A stretch of 64,000 nucleotides of DNA. It comes from Batrachochytrium dendrobatidis JAM81 (taxonomy: Eukaryota; Chytridiomycota; Chytridiomycetes; Rhizophydiales). The notes below the pieces were generated by a model. It was not told where the DNA came from and ran no database searches. It saw nothing but the letters and a program-made list of their open reading frames with translations. Both the position numbers and the translations under genes were made by a program. This document shows, in pieces, positions 24,329 through 37,174 of the stretch; position 1 is the stretch's first letter, and each line of letters opens with the position of its first letter. Location of the stretch: the NCBI RefSeq assembly GCF_000203795.2, contig NW_006281113.1, positions 504,621-568,620 on the forward strand, written 5' to 3'.

Positions 24329-25391
24329 ATGAATCCATTCTCTATTGATGACTCGGAAGAACACACTATCAATCCTTTCTCAGTTGGTTTAGAAGATCAT
24401 ACTGTTAATCCATTTGCTGATCCTGCTATTTCAAACTCTCTAGAACAACACTCTCACGACACTAGAGTGTCTTTTGTTCCAGATGTTCAAAATACTGCCT
24501 TTCATGAATCAGAAAGAACAGTCGATCCACAACTGGCTGCAAGAGAACAACAACTTCTTCAGAGAGAACAAGAACTTGCTGAGAGAGAACAGGAATTCAG
24601 GCGTCAACAGGATCAACTACGTCTTCATGGAGCTTATCCTCCCAACTGGCCATCCTTTTATCCTCTCATTCGTCATAATATTGATGTCGATATTCCTGAA
24701 GAACATCAATCCACTATACGCATGATATACAAATACTGGATGGCTGTGGTTGGATTACTGACTATTAATATGATAGTCATGTTGATCATTCTATTCTCGC
24801 ATCCTTCTAATATGGATTATCTGCCTGGTGATTTCGGTGTAGCTCTGGTTTATTGCAAGTATTCTCACTACAACCGATTGCATTCTACATTCACTAATCA
24901 TTTCTACACGTGTATCTATTAGTGGTCTTTATCTCTGCTGCTTCATTCATCACATGGTATTTGCCCATCTATATGGCTTACATGAAAAACAGCTCTTTAT
25001 ATTCATGCAAGTACATGACTGGCTCAAATTAATCTTTTTCTAAATACTAACTTTAATATTGTGTAAAGATATATTCTTGGTATTCAATGGATTCCACATT
25101 CTTTTTGCATGTTATATGGCTGTAGGAATTCCTAGATCAGGTGCGTGTGGTATGATTACAGTTTTGGCAGTATTTGCCGATGGAAAAGTACTTGCAGGGG
25201 TCTTTGCATGTTTAGCTTTTGCTGGATGGGTTGCTAGTGCCATATACTCGATCTATTTGTGGAGACTAGTAAACGATTATAACAAAACATCAGGACACAC
25301 ATTTGAGGGTGCACGAGATGAAGCTGTTTCAGTTGGAGTTCAAAGTGGAGTTGCAGAACGGATTGCTCGACAACAGTATTCAAGGGCTTAA
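24329..25391 (+). CDS. Secretory carrier-associated membrane protein (SCAMP)
   Basis: Three exons (24329-24854, 24923-25006, 25069-25391) give 310 residues. The N-terminus has three NPF motifs (residues 2-4, 15-17, 27-29), which bind EH-domain endocytic proteins, then a Gln/Glu/Arg-rich coiled coil (about 69-100). Four hydrophobic spans follow, with a conserved loop (WYLPIYMAY) between the second and third, typical of SCAMPs. These proteins act in post-Golgi recycling. Both introns begin with GC instead of GT (GCAAGT at 24855 and 25007); only this reading keeps the frame and the family pattern. The second has a perfect TACTAAC branch-like site near 25044. The start at 24329 gives the leading NPF. 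Confidence 0.88.
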
Positions 25392-25653
25392 TAAAGGAAT
25401 ATTCTGAGGGTACGATCAACACGGGTCAAACTATTCGATTAATTCAATAGATTTTAAATAGTTTATAACACAATTCAATGTCAAAAATTACTTGTAAATT
25501 CCGACGCGAGAGAGTTGATTTACAAGTATTTCAATGTGAATACAATTGTAAAACCTTTTATTCAAACTATTCAAACAATTTTATTCATTAAAAGAATAGT
25601 TTTGAGTTTATATTCAAGACTCGTTTATATTGACAGTAAAACTCGGAGTATTC
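25392..25653. other. Intergenic spacer between SCAMP and TIP30-like genes
   Basis: 262 bp between same-strand genes; AT-rich, with no recognised element. Confidence 0.5.
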
Positions 25654-27156
25654 ATGAAAGACTTGATTCCAGCATCTGTTCTGGTATTGGGTGCTACTGG
25701 AATGACTGGTAGAAAGGTTGATTCACTTCATATTCCAACTGTCGTCATGATTGGTTTTGTCATGGTATCACCAATTCAAACTAAATCCTGTCACTATAGT
25801 TAGTAGGTCATTTACTAGCATCTAGTCATGTTGGAACAGTTCATATTGTTGGTCGTCGTAGTGCTGGAGAAGAAGAGCGCAAGGGATGGACACATCCAGA
25901 GAAACTTGTAAGCAGAACAATCACTGATGTCATAAGAATGTATACAAGTTTATTCATTGCTGACATTCCATGATATTCCATGACATTGGTATGAATACAA
26001 TTCATCATTTAGAAAGAGTCTATAGTAAACATGGACAAACTGGACGATTGTAAGTGAAACGTATTGATGGTTTTTATAAACTGAATCTCAGGCTTTGATG
26101 TGATAATTCAACTCATGAACATGTTTTGTATTCCATTGAAAGCCGAACAAGTGTTTTCTGGTCACTCGTAAGCAATAGTGTTTTATAATGTAATTTAAAT
26201 CGTATTCGTTTAAATTGGAACACTGCAGTCTTTGAAGTAGATTCATTGTAATATTTCTTATTAGACGTTGACTTGAATCAATACGATGGTCATTGTGTAA
26301 TATTATTCCTCTTTCATTTGTCATGGTCGTATATTATACAATCATCAGATTCAATCTAAACATTGAATTGTCAATACAACTCCACTTTGTTGTATTCTAA
26401 AAAACAGATACGTTCTTGTTCAAAAAAAACAAGGATTGCAACTGTTGTTTCCATGTTGATCACTACAAGATCAGCGAGTTGGGTCAAAACTCAAACGATA
26501 TTGTCGAGTAAATTTGACAACTCATCATTGCATGAGATTGGCTGTTTTTGATTCTCCTATTCAGTGTTCCATTTTATGTGAATACGATGGTGGATCTAGT
26601 TGAATTTTCACGAGACCAACCTGTATGCATTTATATAATCAGGATTGCGTATTGCTGTTTGGGAACAACAAGAGCACAAGCTGGATCTGCAGAAGAGTTT
26701 GTGCGTATAGACAAGGACATTCCACTACAGGCAGCACGACTTTTCCACAAGGGTGAAACCCAAACTACTCAAAGTGACAAAAACTTGCAGCATTTTGTTC
26801 TATTGTCATCAACAGGTAGCAATGCGTCTTCTTGGTTTTTATACCCCAAAACTAAAGGAGAGTTGGAACAGCAAATTATTGGTATGGGATTCAATCGAGT
26901 GTCGATCGTACGTCCTGGATTACTGGACTACCGACCAGATCAGAGACCAACTCGACGGATTATGGAAGAGTGGATGATGCCTATACTTGACGTTGTAGCA
27001 CCACGATCTGCCATACTTGGAGTGACACAGTTGGGTAAAGCCATGTGTAAAATGGGAGAACAGTGGCTGGATGAATTCAGCAAAAACAATGACACTTTAT
27101 CTAAAGTGCAAGTATATGAGAATAACGATATATTGAATCTAGCAGAACAAGAATGA
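25654..27156 (+). CDS. TIP30/HTATIP2-like NAD(P)-binding oxidoreductase
   Basis: Five exons (25654-25716, 25800-25907, 26013-26049, 26143-26167, 26643-27156) join in phase into 248 residues, close to the 242 of human HTATIP2. The Rossmann dinucleotide motif GATGMTG lies at residues 13-19. A CCLGTTRAQAGS segment (82-93) matches the family's CCLGTTRGKAG. The YxxxK pair is Tyr145/Lys149, in LYPKTKGELE. This is an atypical short-chain reductase; animal members act in nuclear import and apoptosis, but the fungal role is unknown. Two exons are tiny (37 and 25 nt). The fourth intron is 475 bp, far longer than its neighbours, and holds a piece resembling 20635-20730, so something probably inserted there. 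Confidence 0.82.
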
Positions 27157-27494
27157 ATTCCAACTAGTTTACAAGATTTATATAAAATTGAATTAAAACA
27201 AATTGAATAGCAAGTGCGTTTACTTGTCTGGTTTGTGTATCGCGACAACAGATTGTTATCACACTCGACTCAACAAGACAGTTTCACTCGGTCTTGTTTA
27301 ACTCAAACTTGAATGTTTCACTACAAAGTTTGTACATGAATCTCAAGCCATTGTGGTTTCATAAGCAAAATCTAATCACAAAAATGCTGTTGAATTTTAC
27401 GCGAATATCCATCCAAGTGCACGACACAAAGTGTGCCAGTTGTCGACTATTTTATTTTCATTCTTTCGTCTTTAATAATCACTTTGCTATTATC
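27157..27494. other. Intergenic spacer upstream of the Spen-like gene
   Basis: No gene seen. The region is expected to hold the 3' end of the reductase gene and the promoter of the next one; I see no clear TATA box. Confidence 0.45.
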
Positions 27495-30400
27495 ATGGAT
27501 TCAATAGTCAGTATGACTGATGGAAATGCTAATGAGAAAATTCTACCAAGTTCATGCATTCCAACATCCGATTCCACCACTGCTAATCCCAACATCAACA
27601 CTGGATTCAATGCTTCAGTTATTACAAATCTTGATCAAAGAGCGATGATGATAATGATGGATCCTCAGTTTAGACAAAAATTCCAACTGCAGTTTCAAAC
27701 ACTGCAGACCATATTAGAGATGATGAGTTCATGGCAATCCATGATGCAAGAAATGCAACAGTCACTGTCCATAATGACTTCCAACACTCCTGCCATCAAT
27801 GACATGCCAGGAACTCCCACCAACACCTCTATAATGAATTCATCTACCAATGCACCTTCCTCCTCTAATCCAACTGTTTTGCAAAAAGAAAACGAGTCAA
27901 TGTCTTTGACAAAAAATAACACCAGTGATAATCTCGACCCTAAAAAACAATCAATTCCTGGAATAGAAACTCATCCAGTTGTTTGGACAGGTATACGTGA
28001 ATCTTGCCAACTTTCTGCTCAATGGTTTGAACCCATAATTTGTTTTTTTGTAACGCAAAACTAATATTTAAATATACGTAGAATCTGAATGTTTAGTTCA
28101 AAAGAGTGATGTCGGTTCGACTAAACGAAAGCGACAGCGTTCTAAAAGTCTAGACCTTGATTCCAAATGTTACAAACGCATGCCACTTTCAGTCAGCAAC
28201 GAAAATTCAATCAACACTAAAGACTATACCAATCCATCGCAAATACCATCCAAACTTATTCCTAACCAACTCGCTAAAAATCAAAAGGAGGATCTTGCAG
28301 CTTTTCAAAAAAACACTTGTCACCATTCAGCATCATTTGTCACAAAACCTTTGATTGCGCCTCAAACAAATGTGTTTGTTGATAGCATCCCCGAAAACAT
28401 TACCGTACTTGAACTAAAGAAATCGTTGGCAGTTTACGGAACTATTTTGAATATTCAGCTGAGTCAGCGACAAAAAGCCACAGCATTATCTGCAGTCATT
28501 CAGTTTGAACTACCTTCACAGGCTATGGAATGTGTAAAAGTTAAAAACTATATAAATGGCAATTGCATCATATGTTCACTATACCCATCAGATCTAGGAT
28601 CATGTACGACGGATGCTGGTGTGTTGCCACAAGACAATGCATCGAGTCGGGTTTCAGGTATTTAATTTGTTTAACCCAAGTGATCTAGAATGTTTTCTGA
28701 CAGTACTTTCATTGTATGCTTTTTGATAGTCACACCTACTATACTTCGTGTTACAGGAATTGTTGCTCCACTTACACCAAGGCACATCAAAGAAAGTGTT
28801 GAATTGGTTTACAAACAAGCTAAAATTTACTTGCTAAAAAATTCAAAATCTGAGGCTATTATTGAACTCAATAGTTATGAAGAAGCTGCATTTCTAATGG
28901 AAAACCTTGATCCCAAATCCATTGGTCCAAACGTCAATATTACGTTTGATCCAAAACCAATAGACGCATTTAAAAAAGCACCTTCTAAAACCATAAACAC
29001 CAAAAACAATACCGAGACAAATCAGCACTTTTTTGGTCAACCTTTTACGCCAGCTGCTTTACCTTGTCAAGCTACACTTGATAAAAACCCCACAAAATCC
29101 ACCCATGACTCGAGGGAAAATCAAAAGAAAGTCTCAATTATGTTGCCCAAATCTACCGCAATGTCTTTACCAAGTCTACCGCCTTTTGTTTCTACTCAAT
29201 GCTCTAGACTAGATTTACCATTGAAAAAAGCAGCCCCTCAACCTACATCTTTTTTGTATGGGGTTCCGAATAATTATGCTTCATTTTTTCCAAACAGTCA
29301 TGCACTTGCTCAACAATTTATTGCAAAACCAACATCAATGGAATCCGATTATCAATTCTCGGCATTACAGACTCATGGAATAGTGTTGCGCAATTTTTTA
29401 TTAAGCGTTTCTGCAAAACGGATTCAAAATCAAATCATGGCAGCATTTGCTATACTCAACCTAAAGTCACTGAAAATCATCATGACACAAATCACGAGTA
29501 TTGATCTATTAGTCGCTATAGGCTACTGTGATGAAAATCAAGCTCATCAACTTGCAGCAGTACTTTTAAAACTAAAGAGCATTCACCCTCTTTTGTCTAT
29601 AGCTGTTTCCAATAGGCGGGATGTTGGTCTTGTCTTGTCAAAGCATCCTTTTAATTGCATTCATGCGGAACGGTTATCACTGAATGAGTTTAAACAGTTT
29701 CGTGCTACAGTGGATCTAACTACACATTTGGATTATCATATGGCCGATATTTTTAAACGATCGACTCTTTATCCAATTTTGGGACCCATTTGTCCACCAC
29801 TTGTCGAGTTTGGCGGGTTTCCAAAAGATATTTTTATTTCGGAAATTATGAAGGCACTCTGGCTTAATGATGAACCATATTGCAAAGGCGTAAGGTCCAT
29901 ATACGAAGCAGATAGACAAAAAGTAGTAGTAGCATTTTCAAGTCAAAGTCCATCTGAAAAAGCTATCGAGGTTTACAATAATCAATTACTGAAGGGCATG
30001 ATTGAAAGATGCGTTACTCGTGTCACTGCCAAAAGGATCTGGCTTCGGTCTTCGCTTATTTGCATTTATTCGGCAGGCGGTAGTATACCAAACGAAGAAC
30101 TTATTCGCGCACTTTTGCCATTTCGGTACCCAAAGCGAATTTTCATCGTGCCTGAAATAGGAAATACTCTTTTTGTCAACTATTCAAATATTGAAGAAGC
30201 CGTTGAAGTGTGTTATTATCTTCATGGCTGTTTTTTGAATGACTATACTTTGCCTTTATCCGTTATATTTTTCTGCCCGTCCTTTTGGTTTGACGCTTCG
30301 AATGACTGGTTCAAATCTATATTTTCCAACAATGGTTTACATCCTCACGTTTCTTCAAATCCTCCATTGCCATTATTCAACGCACCACCACCTGCACTCG

Positions 30401-32321
30401 CAAGTAGGAATCCAAACTATATTGATTCTTTCAAACCTGTAGCTATTGAGGGGAAAAATTCAAAACTATCCACTCAACACTGTTCTTCATCTATCTCAGC
30501 TACTACATCCAAAAGTACTGTCATTCCAAACGTTGTTGATGCACAGTTACCATCTAGTTTGATTGTTACGAATACGAAATCCTTACTAGATTTACACACT
30601 GAAGAAAGTAAGGATATTTCGTTGAATCAACTTACTATACCAAAAACAGCTGCTGTGAACTCTGATGTTCAATATACATCTCAGACATTTGTTGCATCAA
30701 AAGTATTGATTCCTACCGGCATTCCATCAACTGATATATCCCAGACATTTTCTACACCAAAAGTATCGAGTTTTACCGATATTCCATTAGCCGATATATC
30801 CCAGACATTTGTTACACCGAAAGTATCAACTCCTACAGACATTCCATTAGCCGATATATCTCAGATACTTGTCACACCAAAAGTATCAACTACTACAGAC
30901 ATTTCATCAATTGATATATCTCAGACATTTGTCACACCAAAAATATCAACTCCTACAGACATTCCATTAGCCGATATATCTCAGACATTTGTTACACCAA
31001 AAATATCAACTCCTACAGACATTCCATTAGCCGATATATCTCAGATAATTGTCACACCGAAAATATCAACTCCTACAGACATTCCATTAGCCGATATATC
31101 TCAGACATTTGTTACACCAAAAATATCAACTCCTACAGACATTCCATTAGCCGATATATCTCAGACAATTGTCACACCGAAAATATCAACTCCTACAGAC
31201 ATTCCATTAGCCGATATATCTCAGACATTTGTCACACCGAAAGTATCAACTACTACAGACATTCCATTAGCCGATATATCTCAGATAATTGTCACACCGA
31301 AAATATCAACTCCTACAGACATTCCATTAGCCGATATATCTCAGACATTTGTCACACCGAAAGTATCAACTCCTACCGACATTCCATTAGCCGATATATC
31401 TCAGACAATTGTCACACCGAAAGTATCAACTACTACAGACATTTCATCAATTGATATATCTCAGACATTTGTCACACCAAAAATATCAACTCCTACAGAC
31501 ATTCCATTAGCCGATATATCTCAGACAATTGTCACACCGAAAATATCAACTCCTACAGACATTCCATTAGCCGATATATCTCAGATACTTGTTACACCGA
31601 AAGTATCAACTACTACAGACATTTCATCGACTGATATATCTCAGACATTTTCTACACCGAAAATATCGATTCCTACTGACATTCCATCAATCAATGCATT
31701 TTTAAATCAAAAAATTATTTCCGATTCCATTATATTTTCTCCTAGTTATCTTGGTAAGTTTTATTATAAATCCTTCAAGCTTTTGAAAGAAAACTGTTTA
31801 TAGCGATCGAGTTTTTGCTAACATATACAATTGAATACTTTGATATATTTTACATTTTTGTATGACTTGTACCTATTGTTCAACGTTTATCATGGTTCAA
31901 AGCTCCCAGTATTCCATATGGTACAATATCGTTAAAGTCCAAAAATGCAAGTTTTCAGGTGGATGTGCTGAAAAGCAAAGATATTGAAAATGATCAAGTT
32001 GTCAAACTATTTACAAGTCAGCATATCAAACTATCTCAACGATTCCCGACCAACAAAGCAACCATTTCCGAACTTGATCGTAGGATGAACAAGTGTTTAA
32101 AATACGCAGTGGTTTACGTTCGTGTTGCGCCGAATAGTAATGCAACCACGTTTCAAAACATTGTCGAGTATTTTGAAGAAAAGCGTGCGGGAGGAATATG
32201 TACTCTAGGAGACTATAGTGCCAATTTTATTCCATATACCAAATCATTAGCGCTTGTCCCCAGTAATGCACTTCGTCCATCTGGACCGTGTTTTGTCACA
32301 GTACTGATTTCACTTTTATAA
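27495..32321 (+). CDS. Spen-like RRM/SPOC-domain protein with 20-residue tandem repeat
   Basis: Four exons (27495-27990, 28082-28657, 28757-31753, 31903-32321) give about 1495 residues. After a Met/Gln-rich N-terminus and a basic KRKRQRSKS patch (about 180), an RRM fold is seen at about 261-335 (TNVFVDSIPENITVLELKKS). Further RRM-like segments follow through about 800. A Ser/Thr/Pro-rich part contains about 17 repeats of 20 residues (about 993-1332). The C-terminal 139 residues resemble a SPOC domain (YGTISLKSKNASFQ, then the GICTLGDYSAN-LALVPS part). RRMs plus a C-terminal SPOC define Spen/RBM15 proteins, nuclear RNA-binding regulators of transcription and RNA processing. The end is uncertain: a 36-bp GT-AG intron at 32301-32336 would swap the last residues for FVVPDKRVL, which looks more SPOC-like. 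Confidence 0.75.
30661..31680 (+). repeat. 60-bp coding minisatellite, about 17 units
   Basis: The unit is exactly 60 bp (20 codons, TPTDIPLADISQTFVTPKVS type), without a single indel from 30721 to 31680 (16 units); 30661-30720 is a more diverged unit. Central units differ by only a few bases and alternate TFVTPK/TIVTPK and ISTPTD/VSTTTD, while edge units are more diverged. This is the usual sign of unequal crossing-over with recent spread in the middle. All units keep the frame. Confidence 0.97.
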
Positions 32322-32722
32322 ACTCATTTTCTGCAGTTTGTCGTGCCTGATAAACGTGTCTTGTAAACCAATACAAGTTGATTTCAAACCATATACCAGA
32401 CATACTGCTGTAGTAACAGTATGCCCATGTGTTACTAAATTTTATGTCTTGATAAAACTAAAAAATACAGTTTGAAGCCGGTGATTGTTTTAGAACAAGG
32501 TATGGCTCTAGTATTTAAGCTGTCATCACATCTCATTGATGGATAATCGTGCAAAAGTGAGTCACTTTGCAACTTGACATCTTTCAATGCGCCATTATGA
32601 AGTTGATGTGTAGTTTTAAACTGAACTATTTCAACAAGACTAGTTTGGGTTGGAAATGGCGACACGATAAATTTAATTTGATACGTAAAACGTTCATGAA
32701 AACAGCATATTAACAATGCTTA
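32322..32722. other. Convergent 3' region
   Basis: 400 bp between two genes that end toward each other. A minus-strand frame of 93 codons (32435-32716) has no recognisable content. Expected to hold both 3' UTRs. Confidence 0.5.
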
Positions 32723-34033
32723 TTACTTGAGAGGATAATGGCTCAGTCGAACATCAATGGCAGCTCTTTCAAGACGCAGTGTCTGCAAGTAGGCTAGCTA
32801 AAACAAAGCAAATTTGATTAAAAATTAGTCAACTCAACGTAATATCGTAGACAATAAAATAGCACTGGCTTACTTGTTCATCTAACTCGAGCTCTACTTC
32901 TCGAGGTTTGCAAAATTCCCAACCGTCATGACAAAGACAACGTCCTTCGCAGAGACACATGGTTGGACACAAATAGCGCGAGGTTAGGGGTGCGACAGGA
33001 ACAGATGCATCTGCGGACACTGCCTTGGATGAATCTAAAGGCATTGATGTGTTGGTAGTGTCGACTTGCTCAATTTCTGTAGTGTATTTCTCGAGTCTTG
33101 GCTCATTAAATATGTTTTGCATCGAGTCACTATCCAAATCAGCGACCCATAAATCAACGATTCTCTCGTCGAATCCGCAGACCTTTTTGGCACCTGCTCG
33201 ATCATTTCGTCCATTTGTACTAGAAACAACGTTTTGTGATGCAGCCCAGTCACGATTATATAGATAAGCCCTTTCAGTAGCATCATCAATCAGAGCCTGA
33301 CGCATCTCCAGCGCGCGTATCATACTTTTTACTTGTAGAATACGACGAGAGACTTGCAATCTGCGTTTGATATCCTCATGATGCTTGTCTGACTGCAGAG
33401 TAGCTCTAGGATCATTAGCACGTGCACTTAACGGAGTGAGCGATGATATTTTTGATTTAAGGAATTTCGTAGCCACCATAATACCGCATGCATCGGAACA
33501 GTAGGAGCTATCTAGACGAATATGTTTTTTACAACCAGATCGAGCACATTTTGGTTTCCATACACTATTGATTCCTGTCCGAGCAACACACGTAGCACAA
33601 TACCACTTGTCAATGGCATCACTTTCAGCTTCGGATATTTTTATACAAGATCCGTGAAACCAATCATCACACTCATCGCATTGGATATAGAATTTGTTTT
33701 CATCGTAAGGTTTTCGACAAATACAAAAGAGCAGAGAATTGTCACTGTCCTCTAATCCCTGTGCTGATGCTCTTGACTGTGACAATCTTGCACCTTTTTT
33801 TCTCCGTTTCGATACTGGAGCTGAAACAACATGCGATTTTGCTGTAGTCATGGATGTAGTATTGCTTTGTTTTTTCAAGAGTTTTTTGTTGGATTCAGCA
33901 TCATAGACTCCTGTACTTGACTTTCGTTTTTTGGATAGATGCGAATCCAACCCTGACTACAACACAGTGTGTTAGCCATTATTGTCATATGATGCTTGTT
34001 CATAGTACAAGTCATTACCCTTACAGAATCCAT
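32723..34033 (-). CDS. PHD-finger protein, CFP1/Spp1-like COMPASS subunit
   Basis: Three exons on the minus strand (34025-34033, 32874-33956, 32723-32797) give 388 residues. A basic N-terminus (KKRK, KRRKK) suggests nuclear import. The PHD finger (about 79-128) begins FCICRKPYDENKFYIQCDEC and has the full Cys4-His-Cys3 set plus the WFH and WYC landmarks. Next is the Cys-rich CFP1 segment (CARSGCKKHIRLDSSYCSDACG), then a helical region and the C-terminal ELELDEQLAYLQTLRLERAA helix typical of CFP1. CFP1/Spp1 recruits the Set1 H3K4 methylase complex to trimethylated H3K4. No CXXC DNA-binding domain is present, as in yeast Spp1. The first exon codes only three residues, so the start is the least certain part. 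Confidence 0.85.
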
Positions 34034-35076
34034 ATCAGACAGAGAGGAATCCTGCTTAAAGTCCAACTATAAACCAACATTAGTCCATAAAGAATGGATT
34101 CAATACACTACAACTCAACATTGCTCAAGACTTGAAGATACTTGCATTGACAGAGTGGTCAGGATTCATATCTGTTTCACAGCTAGCGACAATAGGAATA
34201 AGAATGAAGAAATTAAAAGAACTGGAGAGATTCAAAGGGAAATGCTATCAGACTGGATCGAATCAACAGTCGATAAATCGAAACTTGAGCGGATTATTCA
34301 ACAATTTCTATAGAAAAACAGTCTTGCGAATGACAGCTATTTCACTATTATTGAAAAGGTTATCAAGACTTTTATTCGGAATGTTATTAAATCATCAAAT
34401 TAAAGCAGATTTACTCGACTCGACAATCGCATTGCAACTCGGAGATTCTATACAGCAAATTGATCCAGGAAAATGTAAATGTTTCAATACATGTATATTG
34501 AATCAGATGAGGTTAATATACACGATCATTACTGTAATGGTATGTTTGTATATTAAATACGGTATGTAACAGTTGTATAAATATCTGTAATTTGTTCGTG
34601 TCAAAGCAACCCAGTGATTCAAAAAGCACATTTATTTGAACATGAAATCTTGGCAATTATAATCGTATCAAGTATATTCAATTGGAATATCTGATGTGCA
34701 ATGGCTTATTGAATGGCAGATATGTTGCTAGATATGCGTGTGTTCAGTTGCTGCATGACTCGTATCTGGATAATACAAATTCAAGTGTCTGCTTCAACAC
34801 AATTAGCATTAATTGTCACTGGTGTGTTGGATTTGGTAATTGATTTGAACCTATCGAGTAGTGCAGTAATATCTTGCTGATATCCAACTCATTTCAACGC
34901 AATATCAGTGTTCAATCTGATTCAATATCAATTACTCACACAATTTCATGCAAATTAGGAAATGATTACATTGAACCCAGCATGTCACACATCCACCATT
35001 GAATCAATATGGTATTAACATGGTAACAAGTATATACCAAGTGCAGATAAAAAACGATCAGATCAGTGTTTAATTA
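34034..35076. other. Intergenic; possible small unrecognised gene near 34060-34430
   Basis: On the plus strand, 34170-34315 codes a Lys/Glu-rich helix-like stretch (NKNEEIKRTGEIQREMLSDW) and 34325-34425 another (NDSYFTIIEKVIKTFIRNVI) in a different frame. They could be exons of a small helical protein, starting perhaps at ATG 34094, but I could not join them with good splice sites. A competing 145-codon frame (34132-34569) overlaps. The rest to 35076 holds nothing recognised. Confidence 0.3.
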
Positions 35077-36833
35077 TTATATTTCCACCAAAGAATTGTA
35101 ATGTGCTCCAAGTCCATAAGCCTTGCGATGATACGACACGATCAATGGTTTAGTATTCTTTGTTTTTTCACCAATTTCTAGAGTTGGTGATCCACTTTGT
35201 ACAATATGGATTGGATGCTGCAGAGCTTGCGAAAGCGCTTGAATCTAACAAACGTATGCACTGGTTATACACATGTACTTGTAGAATACAGTCCAGCATA
35301 TTACTCCAAAGTTTACCTCCAGTTGTCCGCCCCATACTGCTTCATCACATATTTTACGACAGTATTCATCAAACTCTTCTATAGTGATATTTTCAAATCA
35401 AAGCAAAGGCATTTGAAACCGTAAGTCAAATTAAATGGCGGTTTGACAATTTGAATATAGCAACTCAACCATTTGTATACACGTTTCCGTCATCTGTGGC
35501 TAGAAAATTGATAAACTCGTCACGATGATTCAACATGTAAGTGGATGCCAATTCTCTTAGATTCCGATAGTTCTTGTTAAATAAAAGTCATTAAAGATTG
35601 CAGAGGTAATGGTTAAAACAAATATTGTAATCATTGACCATAGTGTCCATACAATATGCAATGTCAACTAGATTTACCCATGATGACTGTGAATCTACCA
35701 AAAGAAGTTGGTCTGCAATTGCATTATACAGACAGTGTCCATCTGGCGCAATCTGTATAATTGAACCAATAGCCAATGTAAATCAAAGAGTTTTGCCAAA
35801 TGAAATAATGCTTTGAAAATAACAATACTTGTTTGATGGTCAAACCCATTTTTGAAATAACTTGGTCCATCGCAGCTTGCTCGATCGCTCTAAAATTAGG
35901 CGCATTTGCTGCTTCAGCTTCAGCTTCTAATCGCATATCTTCCCATTTGGCAGCCTTTCTTTCCTTTGAGTCATGTAATTGAATTTAAAATAGCATTAAA
36001 ATGCTTGCTTGCATATGGTAATACCTGCATTTATGGGATACGATAACTACTTGCCTTTCTTTTGGCTTGTCTGCCTTTTTTAAACTTTGCAACAGATTCA
36101 TCTTTTGAATCAAGAGTGATGCCATCCATGGCGTCTTTGATCAAGGCAACATTTACCTAAAACATGAACCAGATCAACACTTGACAAGCATTCAAATCTA
36201 GTCAATCAACAAGTGTGATTTGCTACCTTTTCAGATTCACATTGAATATCACCTAACATGTTCAATAAATACTGTCAGACTGACATCAATACTCATCACA
36301 TCTATCTATAAGCAATCAAGTACTGAATGTCACCATCTAAAATGGCGGTATCGGCAGCAATTTCTTGAGAATGACGCTCAGCCTGTTCATTCTGCAATTG
36401 AGCAATTTGATCCTGAACCTGTTTCTTCTGTAAGCTCAAATATGATGTTCATGTCAGAATATGATGCATAAATGGATGATCTTGCATGCTGTATGAATGA
36501 ATTCAACTCTCATGAATCTGTTTGACTTGGTGACAAGTTTAAGCATGTAGTTTTGTAGTATGGGTCGTACCTGTGCCTTTCCTGATGCTCCTTTGGCAAT
36601 TGTCTTTTTTAAAGCAGTGGTTTTGGCAATGAGTTCCTTGTTCTAGCCATTGTGCATGGATGTTTATTATTTTAATTCATGTTGAAAAAACAAAAGGATT
36701 GCATCGATGCATTCAAACACAATCCGTTTGATGGGCTGGATAGAATCCATGTTGACTGTAAAATGGTTATCAGTTATACCTCTTGTCTATGTCTAGCCAA
36801 TAGCGCTTCATGAGCAACTTCCCGATCCGTCAT
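35077..36833 (-). CDS. OTUD6-type deubiquitinase
   Basis: Ten exons on the minus strand (36780-36833, 36571-36642, 36334-36427, 36227-36252, 36055-36156, 35829-35963, 35678-35752, 35470-35572, 35317-35378, 35077-35244) join in phase into 296 residues, almost the 293 of human OTUD6B. The N-terminal half is a charged coiled coil (LLARHRQE, then KKQVQDQIAQLQNEQAERHS). The OTU domain starts at about 160 with IAPDGHCLYNAIADQL, giving Asp165 and Cys168 as catalytic. EEFDEYCRKICDEAVWGGQLE and the C-terminal GLGAHYNSL (His289, Asn291) complete the family pattern. It removes ubiquitin from proteins; OTUD6B is linked to translation and proteasome control. The fourth exon is 26 nt, and the intron after 36055 has a GC donor (GCAAGT). 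Confidence 0.92.
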
Positions 36834-37146
36834 ATTACAGCTGGTAATAACGAAGATGAAAACAAGGAAAACTATTTCAGGTCAATTTCATGTTTTGAAA
36901 CCATTTTGATAATAAGCTGTTGTCGCAACATCAAAAACTGTGAATTCTCTGTAAGATTGTACGATTGTTGGCGTACAAATTATATGCGAAACGCTGGAGA
37001 TTGTGTTGATAAAACCAAATGAGAAACGCTGTTTTATATTTAATCGAAAGAAACTGCACGTCGTGGCAACAACTCGGATTATCGCTGCAATACAGGAAAT
37101 ATAAGCAATGGAGGATTCTGTCACTTGAATTGACGCTTTTTTATAC
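36834..37146. other. Spacer between OTUD6-type gene and palindrome edge
   Basis: No gene. Expected promoter of the minus-strand deubiquitinase gene. The mirror position in the other arm (beyond 54083) has unrelated sequence, which fixes the palindrome edge at about 37147. Confidence 0.55.
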
Positions 37147-37174
37147 AAACCAAACGTTACAAGCAAACATTGAG

